From: Apodemus sylvaticus
Lineage: Eukaryota > Chordata > Mammalia > Rodentia > Muridae
DNA: 64,000 nucleotides
Reading direction: 5' to 3'
Assembly: GCF_947179515.1 (NCBI RefSeq)
Contig: NC_067473.1
Location: 69,723,534-69,787,533 of the forward strand
Numbering within the stretch: position 1 is the first letter of the stretch; each line of letters starts with the position of its first letter. The translations under genes and the position numbers were made by a program. The notes under the pieces were generated by a model that was given only the letters and a program-made list of their open reading frames with translations, was not told where the DNA came from and searched no databases. Below are positions 19,055 through 29,879 of the stretch, in pieces.

Positions 19055-21504
19055 TTATTCCAGATGAATTTGAGGATTGCTCTCTCTAACTCTATGAAGA
19101 ATTGAGTTGGGATTTTGATGGGTATTGCGTTGAATCTTTATATTGCTTTTGGCAATATGGCCATTTTAACTATATTCATCCTGCCGATCCATGAGCATGG
19201 GAGATTTTTCCATTTTTTGAGGTTTTCTTCCATTTCCTTCTTCATAGTCTTGAAGTTCTTGTCATACAGATTTTTTACATGTTTGGTAAGAGTCACCCCA
19301 AGGTACTTTATACTGTTTGTGGCTATTGTGAAGGGTGTCATTTCCCTAATTTCTTTCTCAGCCTGCTTATCCTTTGAGTATAGGAAGGCTACTGATTTGC
19401 TTGAGTTGATTTTATAACCTGCCACTTTGCTGAAGTTGTTTATCAGCTGTAGGAGTTCTCTAGCGGAGTTTTTTGGGTCACTTAGGTAGACTATCATATC
19501 ATCTGCAAATAATGATAGTTTGACTTCTTCCTTTCCAATTTGTATCCCTTTGACCTCCTTATGTTGTAGAATTGCCCGAGCTAGTACCTCAAGTACAATA
19601 TTGAAAAGATAAGGAGAAAGCGGGCAACCCTGTCTAGTCCCTGATTTTAGTGGGTTTGCTTCAAGTTTCTCTCCATTTAGTTTGATGCTGGCTACCGGTT
19701 TGCTGTATATTGCTTTTACTATGTTTAGGTATGGGCCTTGAATTCCTGTTCTTTCCAAGACTTTAAGCATGAAAGGATGCTGAGTTTTATCAAATGCTGT
19801 TTCAGCATCCAATGAAATGACCATGTGGTTTTTTTCTTTGAGTTTGTTTATGTAGTGGATTGCATTGATGGATTTCAGTATATTGAACCAACCCTACATC
19901 CCTGAAATAAAGCCACCTTGATCATGGTGGATGATCGTTTTGATGTGTTCTTGGATTCGGTTGGCAAGAATTTTATTGAGTATTTTTGCATCGATGTTCA
20001 TAAGGGATATTGGTCTGAAGTTATCTTTCTTTGTTGGATATTTGTGTGGTTTTGGTATCAGCATAATTGTGGCTTCGTAGAAGGAATTGGGTAGTGTTCC
20101 TTCTGTTTCTATTTTATGGAATAGTTTGAAGAGTATTTGTGTTAGGTCTTCTTTGAAGGGCTGATAGAATTCTGCACTGAAACCATCTGGTCCTGTGCTT
20201 TTTTTGGTTGGGAAGACTTTCGATGACCCCCTTCTATTTCTTTGGGGGTTATGGAACTGTCTAGATGATCCATTTGGTCCTGATTTAATTTTGGTATTTG
20301 GTATCTGTCTAGGAAATTGTCCATTTCCTCCAGATTCTCCAGTTGTGTTGAGTATAGGCTTTTGTCGTAGGAACTGATGATTGTTTGGATTTCCTCGGTT
20401 TCTGTTCTTATATCTACTTTTCATTTCTAATTTTGTGAATTTGGATACTTTCTCTGTGACCTTTGGTCAGTCTGGCTAAGGGTTTATCTATCTTGTTTAT
20501 TTTCTCAAAAACCAGCTCCTGGATTCATTGATTCTTTGTATGGTTCTCTTTGTTTCCACTTGATTGATTTCAGTCCTGAGTTTGATGATTTCCTGTGTTC
20601 TACTTCTCCTGGATGATTGGCTTCTTTTTGTTCCAGGACTTTCAGGTGTGTCATTAAGCTGCTAGTATATGCTCTCTCCATTTTCTTTTTGGAGGCACTC
20701 AGGGCTATGAGCTTTCCTCTTAGCACTGCTTTCAGTGTGTCCCAAAAATTTGGGTATGTTGTGCCTTCATTTTCATTAAATTCTAAAAAGTCTCTGATTT
20801 CTTTTTTATTTCTTCTTTGGCAAATGTGTCATTGAGTAGAGTATTGTTTAGCCTCCATGTATATGTGGGCTTTCTGTTGTTTTTGTTGCTATTGAAGACC
20901 ACTCTTACTCTAAAGTGATCTGATAGGAGGCATGGGATTAGTTCAATCTTTTTATATTTATTGAGGTCTGTCTTGTGACCAATTATATGGTCTATTTTGG
21001 AGAAGGTACCATGAGGTGCTGAGAAAAAGGTATATTCTTTTGTTTTAGGGTGAAATGTTCTATAAATATCAGTCAAATCCAATTGGTCCAAAGCTTCAAT
21101 TAGTTTTACTGTGTCCCTGTTTAGTTTCTGTTTTCCTGATTGGTCCATTGAGGAGAGTGGAGTGTTGAAGTCACCCACAATTATTGTGTTAGGTGCAATG
21201 CTTACTTTGAGCTTTAGTAAAGTTTCTTTTACGAATGAGGGTGCACTTGCATTTGGAGCATAGATGTTCAGAATTGAAAGTTCTTCTTGGTGGATTTCTC
21301 CTTGACCATTGGCTTGCAAAATTGTCTTCCAGACTTTTACTCTAAGGTAGTTTGGTCTTTGACATTGAAGTATGTTTCCTATATGCAGCAAAATGTAGGG
21401 TCCTGTTTCCTTATCCAGTCTCTTAGTCTATGTCTTTTTATTGGGGAGTTGAGTCCATTGATATTAAGAGATATTAAGGAATAGTGATTATTACTTCCTG
21501 TCAT
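17750..21504 (-). pseudogene. L1 ORF2 remnant of the nested L1
   Basis: Starts (ATG of the MTGSNNHYS form) at 21504 and stops at 17750-17752. The reverse-transcriptase region with FADDM is readable at about 19490-19510 in a 228-codon open stretch. Damage seen: about 34 codons are missing in the endonuclease near 21300 (the VAILISDKIDFQPK region is absent), a T-run of 38 at 19016-19053 expands a normal A-run, and there are several frameshifts. Not functional. Confidence 0.9.
19016..19053. repeat. A-run expansion inside ORF2 (38 T on + strand)
   Basis: Replaces the short A-run of the NNKKPRIAKT coding site (compare 12178-12188). The same site is expanded at 60679-60702. Confidence 0.9.
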
Positions 21505-21565
21505 TTTCGATGTTATTTTTATATTTGAGTTGTTATCTTCTTTTGGGTTTGATGAAAGAAGGTAA

Positions 21566-22478
21566 CTATCCTGTTTTTTCCAGGGTGTCATTTCCCTCCT
21601 TGTATTGGAGTTTTCCTCCTATTATTCTTTGTAGAGTTGGGTTTGTAGAAAGATATTGTGTAAATTTGGTTTTGTCATGGAATATCTTGGTTTCTCCATC
21701 TATTGTGATTGAGAGTTCTGCTGGGTATAGTAGTCTTGGCTGACATTTGTATTCTCTTAGAGTCTGCATGAGGTCTGTCCAGGATCTTCTAGCTTTCATG
21801 GTCTCTGGTGAGAAGTCTGGTGTGATTCTGATAGGTCTTCCTTTATATGTTACTTGGCCTTTTTCTCTTGCTGCCTTTAATATTGTTTCTTTGTTTAGTA
21901 CATTTGGGGTTTTGATTATTATGTGACAGGAGGTATTTCTGTTCAGGTCCAGTCTGTTTGGAGTTCTGTAGGCTTCTTGAATATTCATGGGCATCTCTCC
22001 CTTTAAGTTGGGAAAGTTTTCTTCTGTAATTTTGTGAAGATATTTACTGGCCCTTTCAGCTGTAAATCTTCACTCTCATCTACACCTATAAACCTTAGGT
22101 TTGGTCTTCTTATTGTGTCCTGGATTTCCTGGATGTTCTGGGATACAAGCTTTTTGCATTTTGCATTTTCTTTGACTGTTGAGTCAATGGTTTCTATGGT
22201 ATCTTCGGCATCTGAGATTCTTTCTTCCATCTCTTGTATTCTGTTGTTGATATTTGCATCTATGGCCCCTGATTTCTTCTCAAGGTTTTCTATCTCCAAA
22301 GTTGTCTCCCTTTGTGATTTCTTAGTTGTTTCTACTTCTGATTTTAGATCCTGGATGGTTTTGCTTAGCTCATTCACTTGCTTGTTTGTGTTTTCCTGTA
22401 ATTCTTTCAGACATCTTTGTGTTTACTCTTTCATGACTTCTGCTGTTTGACTCACTTTCTCCTGCATTTCTTTAATTT

Positions 22479-22521
<43 letters not shown>

Positions 22522-22819
22522 CTTCTTTATTGGCTTCTATCTCTTGATCCTTATTCTCCTGAATTTCTTTAAGTGATTTTTGTGTTTCCATTTTACGGGT
22601 TTCTAGCTTTCTCATGTTCCCCTGTATTTCTTTAAGAGATTCATTTATGTCCTTTTTGTGTTCTTCTAGCAGCATCATGAACAATGATTTTAAATCCAAA
22701 TCTTGTTTTTCTGGTGTTTTTGTGTAACCAGGACTTGCTGATGTTGGAGAGTTTGGTTCAGACGCTGCCATATTGCCTAGATTTCTGTTAGTAGTGTTCC
22801 TGCGTTTGCCCTTTGCCAT
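21566..22819 (-). pseudogene. L1 ORF1 remnant of the nested L1
   Basis: ATG at 22819 (MAKGKRRNTTNRN), with the usual serine/proline-rich N-terminus, coiled coil, RRM-like domain and C-terminal domain, ending near 21566. A (GT)n tract at 22493-22519 sits in the coiled-coil coding region and shifts the frame. A further frameshift lies near 22000. Confidence 0.9.
22493..22519. repeat. (GT)n microsatellite inside L1 ORF1
   Basis: A T-run at 22485-22493 followed by about 13 GT units. It is encoded within the ORF1 coiled-coil repeat block. Confidence 0.95.
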
Positions 22820-23471
22820 CTTGTTATTTCTATTGTTAGTTGGTCTTGTCTCTCGCTGGTATTTGTGGCTCCTGTGGGGCTATGGGGCTATTTCTGCAAC
22901 ACTGGATGGCTGGGTTTCCCCTGTTACCATTGCTGATGTGCTGTCCTCCTCTTGGGTGCCCTTGGAGCCCTAGTGTGCCTTGCCCCAGATTGTCTGTGTG
23001 AACCAGGTGGTGCCTGTTTGCTCCTTCAGTGCGTGCTGATAGTCGATGCTGCATGACCTTTTCCGAGTGCTGGTCACTCTGCTGGGCAGCCTATCTCCTA
23101 ACCGGGTTGGTGCACACAAGGCTAGCCTAGCTGCTGAGGCCCTGAGTCTAGGCAAAAGCCTGGCAGGCTAAGACCAGAGCAAAGTTCCTCTTGGGCTATG
23201 ACTGTTAATTGGTTCTGTCAGGTGGCCAGGATGGTGAAGTGTGTGAGCAGTTCCTGAAAGTGCTGGGAGAGTCTGCTAGACTAACAACCTCCTGGCCAGG
23301 TTGGAACACAGATGGCCCACCCAGCAGCCCAGGACCTGGGGTCAGTCCAAGGCCTGTCTGGCTTAGACCTCCACCATGTTAGCCTCGGGCTATGACTCTT
23401 AGCTGACTTTGCTTACTAGAACTCTCTGGTGTCCAGTAGTCAAAATAGTGGTGTGCACGCTAGCCTGGACT
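22820..23471 (-). promoter_or_regulatory. L1 5'UTR, mosaic type
   Basis: Read on the minus strand, the distal part (about 23000-23471) matches the type I 5'UTR of 7.6-7.97 kb (for example caattaacagtcatagccc). The part next to ORF1 (about 22820-22990) matches type II as at 34480-34654 (agggctcc..aaggcac, cccagccatccagtgttgca). It therefore joins two 5'UTR modules. Confidence 0.75.
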
Positions 23472-24192
23472 AACAGTAGTGTTCCTCTTTCCCCACATCC
23501 TCACTAACACCTGCTGTGTCCTGAATTTTTAATCTTAGCCATTCTGACTGGTGTAAGGTGAAATCTCAAGGTTGTTTTGATTTGCATTTCCCTAATGACT
23601 AATGAAGTTGAGCATTTTTAAGATGCTTCTCAGCCATCTGAAGTTCTTCAGGTGAAAATTCTTTGTTTAGCTCTGTACCCCATTTTTTAATAGGGTTATT
23701 TGGCTTTCTGGGGTCTAACTTCTTGACTTCTTTGTATATACTGGATATTAGCCCTCTATCTGATGTAGGGTTGGTGAAGATTTTTTCCCAATTTGTTGGT
23801 AGCCAATTTGTCCTTTTGATGGTGTCCTTTGCCTTAAAGAAACTTTGTAATTTTATGAGGTCCCATTTGTCAATTCTTGATCTTAGAGCATACGCTATTG
23901 GTGTTCTGTTCAGGAAATTTCCCCCTGTATTGATGTCCTCCAGGGTTTTCCCCAGTTCCTTTTCTATTAGCTTCAGAGTGTCTGGCTTTATGTGGAGGTC
24001 CTTTATCCCTTTGGAGTTGAACTTAGTACAAGGAGATAAGGATGGATCAATTCTCATTCTTCTGCATGCTGACCTCCAGTTGAACCAGCACCATTTGTTG
24101 AAAAGGCTATCTTTTTTCCATTGGATGTTTTTAGCTCCTTTGTAGAGGATCAAGTGGCCATAGGTGTGTGGGTTCATTTCTGGATCTTCAAT

Positions 24193-24699
24193 CCACTATG
24201 TTCATAGAAGCCTTATTTTTAATAGCCAGAAGCTGGAAAGAACCCAGGTATCCCTCAACGGAAGAATGGATGCAAAAAGTGTGGTATATATACACAATGG
24301 AGTACTATTCAGCCATTAGAAACAATGAATTCATGAAATTCTTAGACAAATGGATGGAGCTGGAGAACATCATACTAAGGGAGGTAATCCAGTCTCAAAA
24401 GATCAATTATGGTATGCACTCACTAATAAGTGGATATTAGCCTAGAAAATTAGAATACCCAAAAGATAATCCACACATCAAATGATGTACAAGAAGAATG
24501 GAGGAGTGGCCCCTGGTTCTGGAAAGATTCAGTGTAGCAGTATAGGACAAAACCAGAACAGGGAACTGGGAAGGGGTGGATGGGAGAACAGGGGGAGGGA
24601 AGGGGGCTTATGTGACTTTCAGGGAGTGGGGGGCCAGAAAAGGGAAAATCGTTTGAAATGTAAATAAAAATATATCGAATAAATAAATAAATAAATAAA
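24193..24699 (+). pseudogene. Sense 3' part of the 5'-inverted L1
   Basis: Encodes the last ~80 codons of ORF2 (TMFIEALFLIARSWKEP to SLISGY, stop ending at 24440), followed by the short 3'UTR and an aaataaataaataaataaaa tail. It has no 5' part in the same orientation. Confidence 0.9.
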
Positions 24700-24714
24700 A
24701 GAATCTAACTTTGA
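24700..24714. repeat. Right TSD of the 5'-inverted L1
   Basis: Identical to 17306-17320. The ancient minus-strand L1 resumes directly after it. Confidence 0.9.
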
Positions 24715-25180
24715 TCTGTTCTAGTGAGGTAGGTCGCAGGGTGTTATTTCAATTTTTGTATCTGTATAGACTTGATTTGTGTCCAAATATATGGTTAATT
24801 TTGAAGAAAGTTCAGTGATCTTTTGAGAAGGTACATTATTTTGTATTTTTTTTGAAATTTTCTGTTTAATACATATTGGTTCCATTTGTCTATTATGTTG
24901 GTCAGCCCCAGGTTTTCTTTTTTAGGTTTTTTCCCCAAATTATTTTTCTATAGATAAGAATGGAGCATTGAATTTAACCACTATCAGCATGTGAGGGTTA
25001 GTATGTGATTTAAGCTAGAGCAGTGTTTCTTTTAGGAACTTAATGCCCTTGGTTTTGGTGCATAGATATTATGAATTGAAATATTCTTTTCATGGATTTT
25101 ACCTTTGTTGAATATATAGTGGCTTTTCCTATATCTTCAGAACATTTTGTGGCTGTATGTTGCCTATAGAATATACTTCT
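24715..25180 (-). pseudogene. Ancient L1 ORF2, antisense endonuclease region
   Basis: Antisense remnants corresponding to the endonuclease domain: agacttgatttgtgtccaaa (compare the antisense gtcttgtgaccaattatatg at 20970), gagaaggtacattattttgt, and gtgcatagatattatgaatt. Strongly diverged, no open frame. Confidence 0.7.
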
Positions 25181-26300
25181 GGGATATTGACCTCTGTGGC
25201 CAATGGGGACTCTGGGTAAAATGTGTTTCCAGATATTGGAAAGTGACGCTTAGAAATGAGGATAGGCTAGGAGGATGGAGTCTAATTCATTCATATGTAG
25301 GAAGAAGCATGGCAATTCGTCATGATTTGCTTACTCTTCTGGGAATGAGAAAAAAGAGTTCAGAGAAGAAAAAGCAGTTAGTTTTATCAGATGTAAGTTG
25401 AATTTGGAGAAGAGGAGAGGACATGAGTATATCAGTCCCCAATACCAGCTTTGTTTTGCAGGCTTGGCCAGTAGTTCCCAGGAAAAGCCTGCTGGAATTG
25501 GGGAGGAGACAAGGATGAGTGGGGAAGAAGGTCTCAGGAAGAGATCTGAGTCATCTGCTGGAAATAGGACCAGAGAATGAAGAGAGGTCTCAGCAGATCA
25601 TCTGCTGCTACAGAGCTAGAGGTGAGACCAGGAATGGGATTTGAAAGAGAAGAAAAGGAAACAAAGACCTGCCCTTGGACTTCCTGCTTCTCTGACTGGG
25701 CATAGCTGCTGGTTTTCTAGAGACTACCTGCTTGATTTGGAGGTGAGGACAAAGGGTATATATCTATTATATATATGGTTACATAGCCAAGGTCAAGGAA
25801 ATATTTCTTAGCAAATATTCACAAGTGAAAAAAAAAAGAAGTACTGATCAAAAGCAGGATTCTTTATCAACCAATGATATTATTCCTACTTACCAAATGA
25901 ATCTGTACCTTAAAAAATAAACTGGTTAATATAGAGAATATCTTTGATTTATTTTAAATGGCATGTATCTCAAAAGAAGCATTATGCTCATAAGACCTAA
26001 ATGAAATGACTTTGCTAGTTAACATAGCATGAGAGTTTTGCTTCAGGAAGTGGCTTATCAGATTACTGCTATTAAACCCAGAATTATGTAACCTTATACG
26101 ATATATAATATGTTGTTTCATAAACAACCTTTTATGATCAAGTTTCTGGCTAATTTTCATCTTTGAGACTTTTCTTCATTCTTGTAAAATGTCATTCTTC
26201 CTGATTATTGAGGTTTTGCCAATATCCTAAAAATGGAATTGGAAAATAGTTTACTCAGTGAAATATAACAATTTAATTTTTCTTTCAAGGTTACTGGATA
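25181..26300. other. Purine-rich then AT-rich sequence, no gene seen
   Basis: 25200-25790 is unusually rich in GA and G on the plus strand (gaagaggagagga, ctcaggaagagatctgag, repeated gaccag/gagga words). It may be an extension of the ancient L1 or another old repeat, but I cannot name it. 25800-26300 is AT-rich. Confidence 0.4.
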
Positions 26301-26301
26301 T

Positions 26302-26378
26302 ACATATATATGTATATATACATCCATATATACATATATATGTATATATACATGTGTGTGTGTGTTTATGTGTGTGTG
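26302..26378. repeat. (TA)n/(GT)n compound microsatellite
   Basis: Two near-identical catatatatgtatatatacat blocks followed by (GT)n. Confidence 0.95.
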
Positions 26379-26803
26379 TTTAACTGTGAGAAAAAACTAC
26401 AGTTTGCAATTGAATTAAAAATATCTAAGGAATGAATTCCATTACTTATGATACATTCCTGACAGGCCCCAAGTTATTCTTTATTCCAGGAGTGGGCCAA
26501 TACTGTCTGCTCAGAATATAGATTCTTCTGTGTCATTTCTCTGTGATTAACTCCTTCAATGTCAATTCCATGGAAGCTATACTTCTAAATACATATGTAT
26601 TCAAAATGAGAACTTTCATTTTTCAAAGTGATAGCCTAACCAATGTGTTTCTCCTTATAAATAATAATATTCCAGTTGGTCCATCACCTTCAGGGCTTTT
26701 CTACTCTGGGGCATAGAACAGGGAAGCTCATATGCTAATAAAAGTCTTGAAAGTAAATTCTGAAATGTGATACATTTTAAGACTGCTTAAAAAACAGATA
26801 ACT

Positions 26804-26944
26804 GCTGGGCGGTGGTGGCGCACGCCTGTAATCCCAGTACTCTGGGAGGCAGAGGCAGGCAGATTTCTGAGTTCGAACCCAGCCTGGTCTACAGAGTGAG
26901 TACCAGGAAAGCCAGAGCTACACAGGGAAACCCTGTCTCAAAAC

Positions 26945-26986
<42 letters not shown>
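26804..26986 (+). mobile_element. B1 SINE with long A-tail
   Basis: gctgggcggtggtggcgcac, gcctgtaatcccagtactct, gagttcgaacccagcctggt, gctacacagggaaaccctgt: a well-preserved B1. The tail is about 41 A (26946-26986). Flanks share aaaaaacagataa / aaaaaacccagataa, a likely TSD. Confidence 0.96.
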
Positions 26987-26988
<2 letters not shown>

Positions 26989-26999
26989 CAGATAAGATA

Positions 27000-28735
27000 A
27001 GTCCTCTAGAAGATCTATGAAAGTATGACTTGTAAGCGACTTTGCTCCCCCTTGTTCATATGGCAGGAGGATTGTACAAACACATGTACACAAGAAGTCC
27101 TTTCTGGCAATGTGTTGCATCTTCTTGAATTCCGTCACAGCAGTATTTAATTGTCTCTCTTGACATAACATTTTTCAAAGGAACAGAAATTCTTAATCTG
27201 TGAATAGGAATTTTATGATAGGACTTTGTTTAAACTACTGAAAGCATAAATTATTCCATCTGGAGAGAAACATAGTGTGCCTGCATGCATCACTGTTTAC
27301 ATTGTTCTAAAAATGATATACCTTACCACAGCTTGAACAGCACATTTTCTGATAACTGTTTTAAATATTTTATGTACTGTTTCTCATCCTAATAATCCAT
27401 TGGACATTTCACATCAGTAATGCTTTTACAGTTTACACATTACTTCACATAATTTATGTTCTTAATGTAATAATCATGGCCACCAGGGGGAAGGTATTAT
27501 TAGAATCCTAAATTACAAGAGAGATATCTGAGACCTTGTGAGTCTCCATGTGAAGTATGCTACAATCTTCTCTCTGCATTGGCTTTAGGTATCCATGAGA
27601 AGCCTGTTCCTTACAAGTAAATGAAACTAGAAGCATTAATAATGTATTATGTCTATTGACCAAGCTGGGTGTGTTGCATACATTATCTACAATCTCAGAT
27701 CCAATTCTGAACAAATGTTTATTGCTCTGGCTACCTTCGTGCATTTGAAGAACCTGAAAATATAGAACAACTAAGGTCCCTAGTAAGTGTTGAACCTGAA
27801 TGATCTTCAAATATCTTGATTCCAAATCACGAATTTTTACCTCCATCCTCTACACCTAATTACTTTATAGTAAAAAAGATAAATGGTTCCTGTTAAGCCA
27901 ATTGAGTGATTCTATTGCTATCACAGCTTATTAAGTATATAGTTTATTAAGTCAAAGCATAATAAGATTAATTCTTAGTGACTAAACACATTTATCATGT
28001 ATACATGAACGATTTCCTATGTGCTTGGACCTTTACTTTTCTTTCCCTGATATTAATTTGGGGAATTGGGACTTGAGACCTTTCTTAGTTTTCCCGCAGA
28101 AAAATGTTAGAAATTACCTATAGTACTTTATGCTTCCTTTTCCAAATAGATCCACAAACCTTGAGGTCAGGAATTTAATGAAGATCCTCTTTGAGACTAA
28201 GTACAATAAAGTTTCTCTCTGAACATTGTACAGTTTTCGGTGGGTCTCTGTGTTGATTCTCATCACCTGTAGGCAGAGTCTTCTCTCATGAGGTGGGCAA
28301 GACAGTGATTGAACATGGTCCCAACTACACATGTCACAGCACTAAGTAAAGTTTCCAATGCCAGGAATCAGTTTCATCTTGTAGAATTGCTGGTCAAGCA
28401 GATCCTATGAAACTTTCCAAACAGCACAAGTTAATGCCAAGGATGTTGGTTCCTCTCCATAACTTTATAGTATGTACCTACTGCTGAATAGAGTGCTTAC
28501 TCACGTCACTGGACATGCAGAAGTAAATCCGGTGCCTGACTTGTAAATCTAGGAAGAGTATTTCAGGGTGCTGGAAGGCACTTTGGCTGGTAGTTGGGAT
28601 GAAGGTAATCATCCGTATCACCCAGATTGAAACCCTGACACAACTTAATTTGCATTAAAAGATAGAGCTAAGATAGAGATGAGGAATCACTAAATTATGT
28701 CAAAGTCATTTAATTTAGAAAATTAAGGGGTTATT
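27000..28735. other. Unique AT-rich DNA, no gene seen
   Basis: A few open frames of about 60-110 codons have no recognisable family. No repeats are named. A CTCF-like motif lies at 27478-27493. Confidence 0.5.
27478..27493 (+). promoter_or_regulatory. CTCF-like core motif
   Basis: ggccaccagggggaag resembles the CTCF core CCASYAGRKGGC, with A instead of C after the last GG. It is a single motif match in unique sequence; occupancy is unknown. Confidence 0.35.
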
Positions 28736-28913
28736 TTTTGGTTTTTTGTTTGTTTGTTTGTTTGTTTTGTTGGTTTTTGAGACAGGGTTTCTCTGTGTAG
28801 CCCTCACTCTCCTGGAACTCACTCTGTAGAACAGGCTGGTATCGAACTCAGAAATCTGCTTGCCTCTGCCTCCCAAGTGCTGGGATTAAAGGCGTGCGCC
28901 ACCACTGCCTGGC
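28736..28913 (-). mobile_element. B1 SINE, antisense
   Basis: T-rich tail with (tttg)n, then gagacagggtttctctgtgt, tcctggaactcactctgtag, gtgctgggattaaaggcgtg, ccaccactgcctggc: the reverse complement of B1. Confidence 0.96.
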
Positions 28914-28945
28914 AAAAATTCAGTTTGTATTTATATTTTCTGTGT

Positions 28946-29016
28946 TTTCTTTTTTTCTTTTCTTTTCTTTCTTTTCTTTTTTCTTTTTTCTTTCTTTCCT
29001 TTTTTTTTTTTTTTTG
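28946..29016. repeat. (TTTTC)n pyrimidine tract
   Basis: T and C only, ending in a T-run. Confidence 0.95.
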
Positions 29017-29269
29017 GTCATACAGGTAAAACTAATTTAATTAATGACAATATATTTTTCAAATTATTTAATTATTATGAGTAAAATGATGGGAATTATA
29101 TCATTGTGGCTGATATATAGTCTCTATAATTGGATTCATGAGAAAGTCAGAGTAAAGTCAGAGTGAACAATAGTTTGAAAATATCACATGAAAGTCTTAG
29201 GATATTATGGTCTTATGAACTTGAAAGGTGTTTATTACGTTGGATTTACCAAATAAATTGTGTGCTACT

Positions 29270-29600
29270 TCTTTTTTATTTTATTTTTTATTATAAATTT
29301 CCTTTATTTACGTTTCAAATGTTATCCCCTTTCCTAGTACTCCCTGGAAACTCCATATCCCATCCCCACTCCCCCTGCTTCTATGAGGGTGTTCTCTCAC
29401 CCACTTGCCCACCCACCCACTCCAGCCTCCCTGCCCTGGCATTCCCCTACATTGGGACATTGAGCCTTCACAGGACCAAAGGCCTCTCCTCCCGCTGATG
29501 GGAGGCTATCCTCTGCTACACATGCAGCTGGAGCCATGTGTCCCTCCATGTGTACTATGTAGTTGATGGTTTAGTCCCTGGGCATGTACCTTCTTAATGG
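29270..29600 (-). mobile_element. Old L1 3'UTR fragment, antisense
   Basis: tttatttacgtttcaaatgt, cccctttcctagtactccct, tctatgagggtgttctctca, gccttcacaggaccaaaggc and ggtttagtccctgggca are the reverse complement of the long older-type L1 3'UTR (compare 3366-3700). 5'-truncated. Confidence 0.88.
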
Positions 29601-29767
29601 CATACATAGTAGGTGTATTCGGTTTTGTAATTTTTAAACAAGTTTTTATTTTAATCCTTAATTTATGAAATAAATAGTTTTCTAAAAACAATTTAGAAGA
29701 TGATATGAAATTCATGTATCATGTAAATAAACTATAAATTTTATAATTAACACATTATTGTGTATTT

Positions 29768-29868
29768 GTGTGTGTGGGAGAGAGAGACACAGAGAGAGAG
29801 AGACAGATAAACAGAGAGACAGAGACAGAGACAAAGAGAGACAGTGAGAGACAGAGAGGGAGAGGCAG
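29768..29868. repeat. (GA)n/(GACA)n microsatellite
   Basis: Long imperfect gagaga/gacaga tract. Confidence 0.95.
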
Positions 29869-29879
29869 AATACCTGGTA

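Larger units (their letters stand above)
17497..23471 (-). mobile_element. Nearly full-length L1 nested in the inverted L1
   Basis: About 6 kb in minus orientation: T-run at 17499-17514, short 3'UTR, ORF2, ORF1, 5'UTR ending near 23471. The flanks are aacagtagtggaggagtgttcc (17475-17496) and aacagtagtgttcc (23472-23485). They are the same TSD except for an 8-bp deletion in the right copy between two short agtg repeats. The host ORF2 reads on across the two flanks. All frames are broken, so this copy is older than the one at 7.1 kb. Confidence 0.9.
17321..24699 (+). mobile_element. 5'-inverted (twin-primed) L1 interrupted by a nested L1
   Basis: Between identical 15-bp TSDs, the outer element has an inverted 5' part (17321-17496 and 23472-24192, antisense ORF2 C-terminal half) and a sense 3' part (24193-24699: ORF2 end at 24440, short 3'UTR, aaataaataa-type tail). 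The inverted part ends, in L1 coordinates, at catgtaataa and the sense part starts at cactatgttc, only about 10 bases further on. Such near-contiguity is the signature of twin priming. A 20-bp filler at 17321-17340 repeats part of the adjacent L1 sequence. The 17497-23471 interval is a later insertion. Confidence 0.9.
6640..25180 (-). mobile_element. Ancient minus-strand L1, the landing site of later insertions
   Basis: An old, diverged L1 read 3' to 5' along the plus strand. Its surviving pieces are 6640-7099 (3'UTR), 14398-14553 and 14783-15040 (3'UTR), about 15060-17305 (antisense ORF2, C-terminal to middle), and 24715-25180 (antisense ORF2, N-terminal endonuclease part). Between these pieces lie a full-length L1 (7114-14383), a B1 (14571-14765) and a 5'-inverted L1 (17321-24699), each flanked by a target-site duplication. 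Phrases such as gaacatgctttagaaacc and tctcccaccagcaat match the antisense ORF2 3' region of the younger copies, with heavy divergence. The exact ends are estimates. Confidence 0.75.

Noticed and set aside
17321..24699. Genomic inversion or misassembly in an L1 cluster
   Set aside because: The strand switches are explained by one twin-primed insertion plus one nested insertion, each with its own TSDs.
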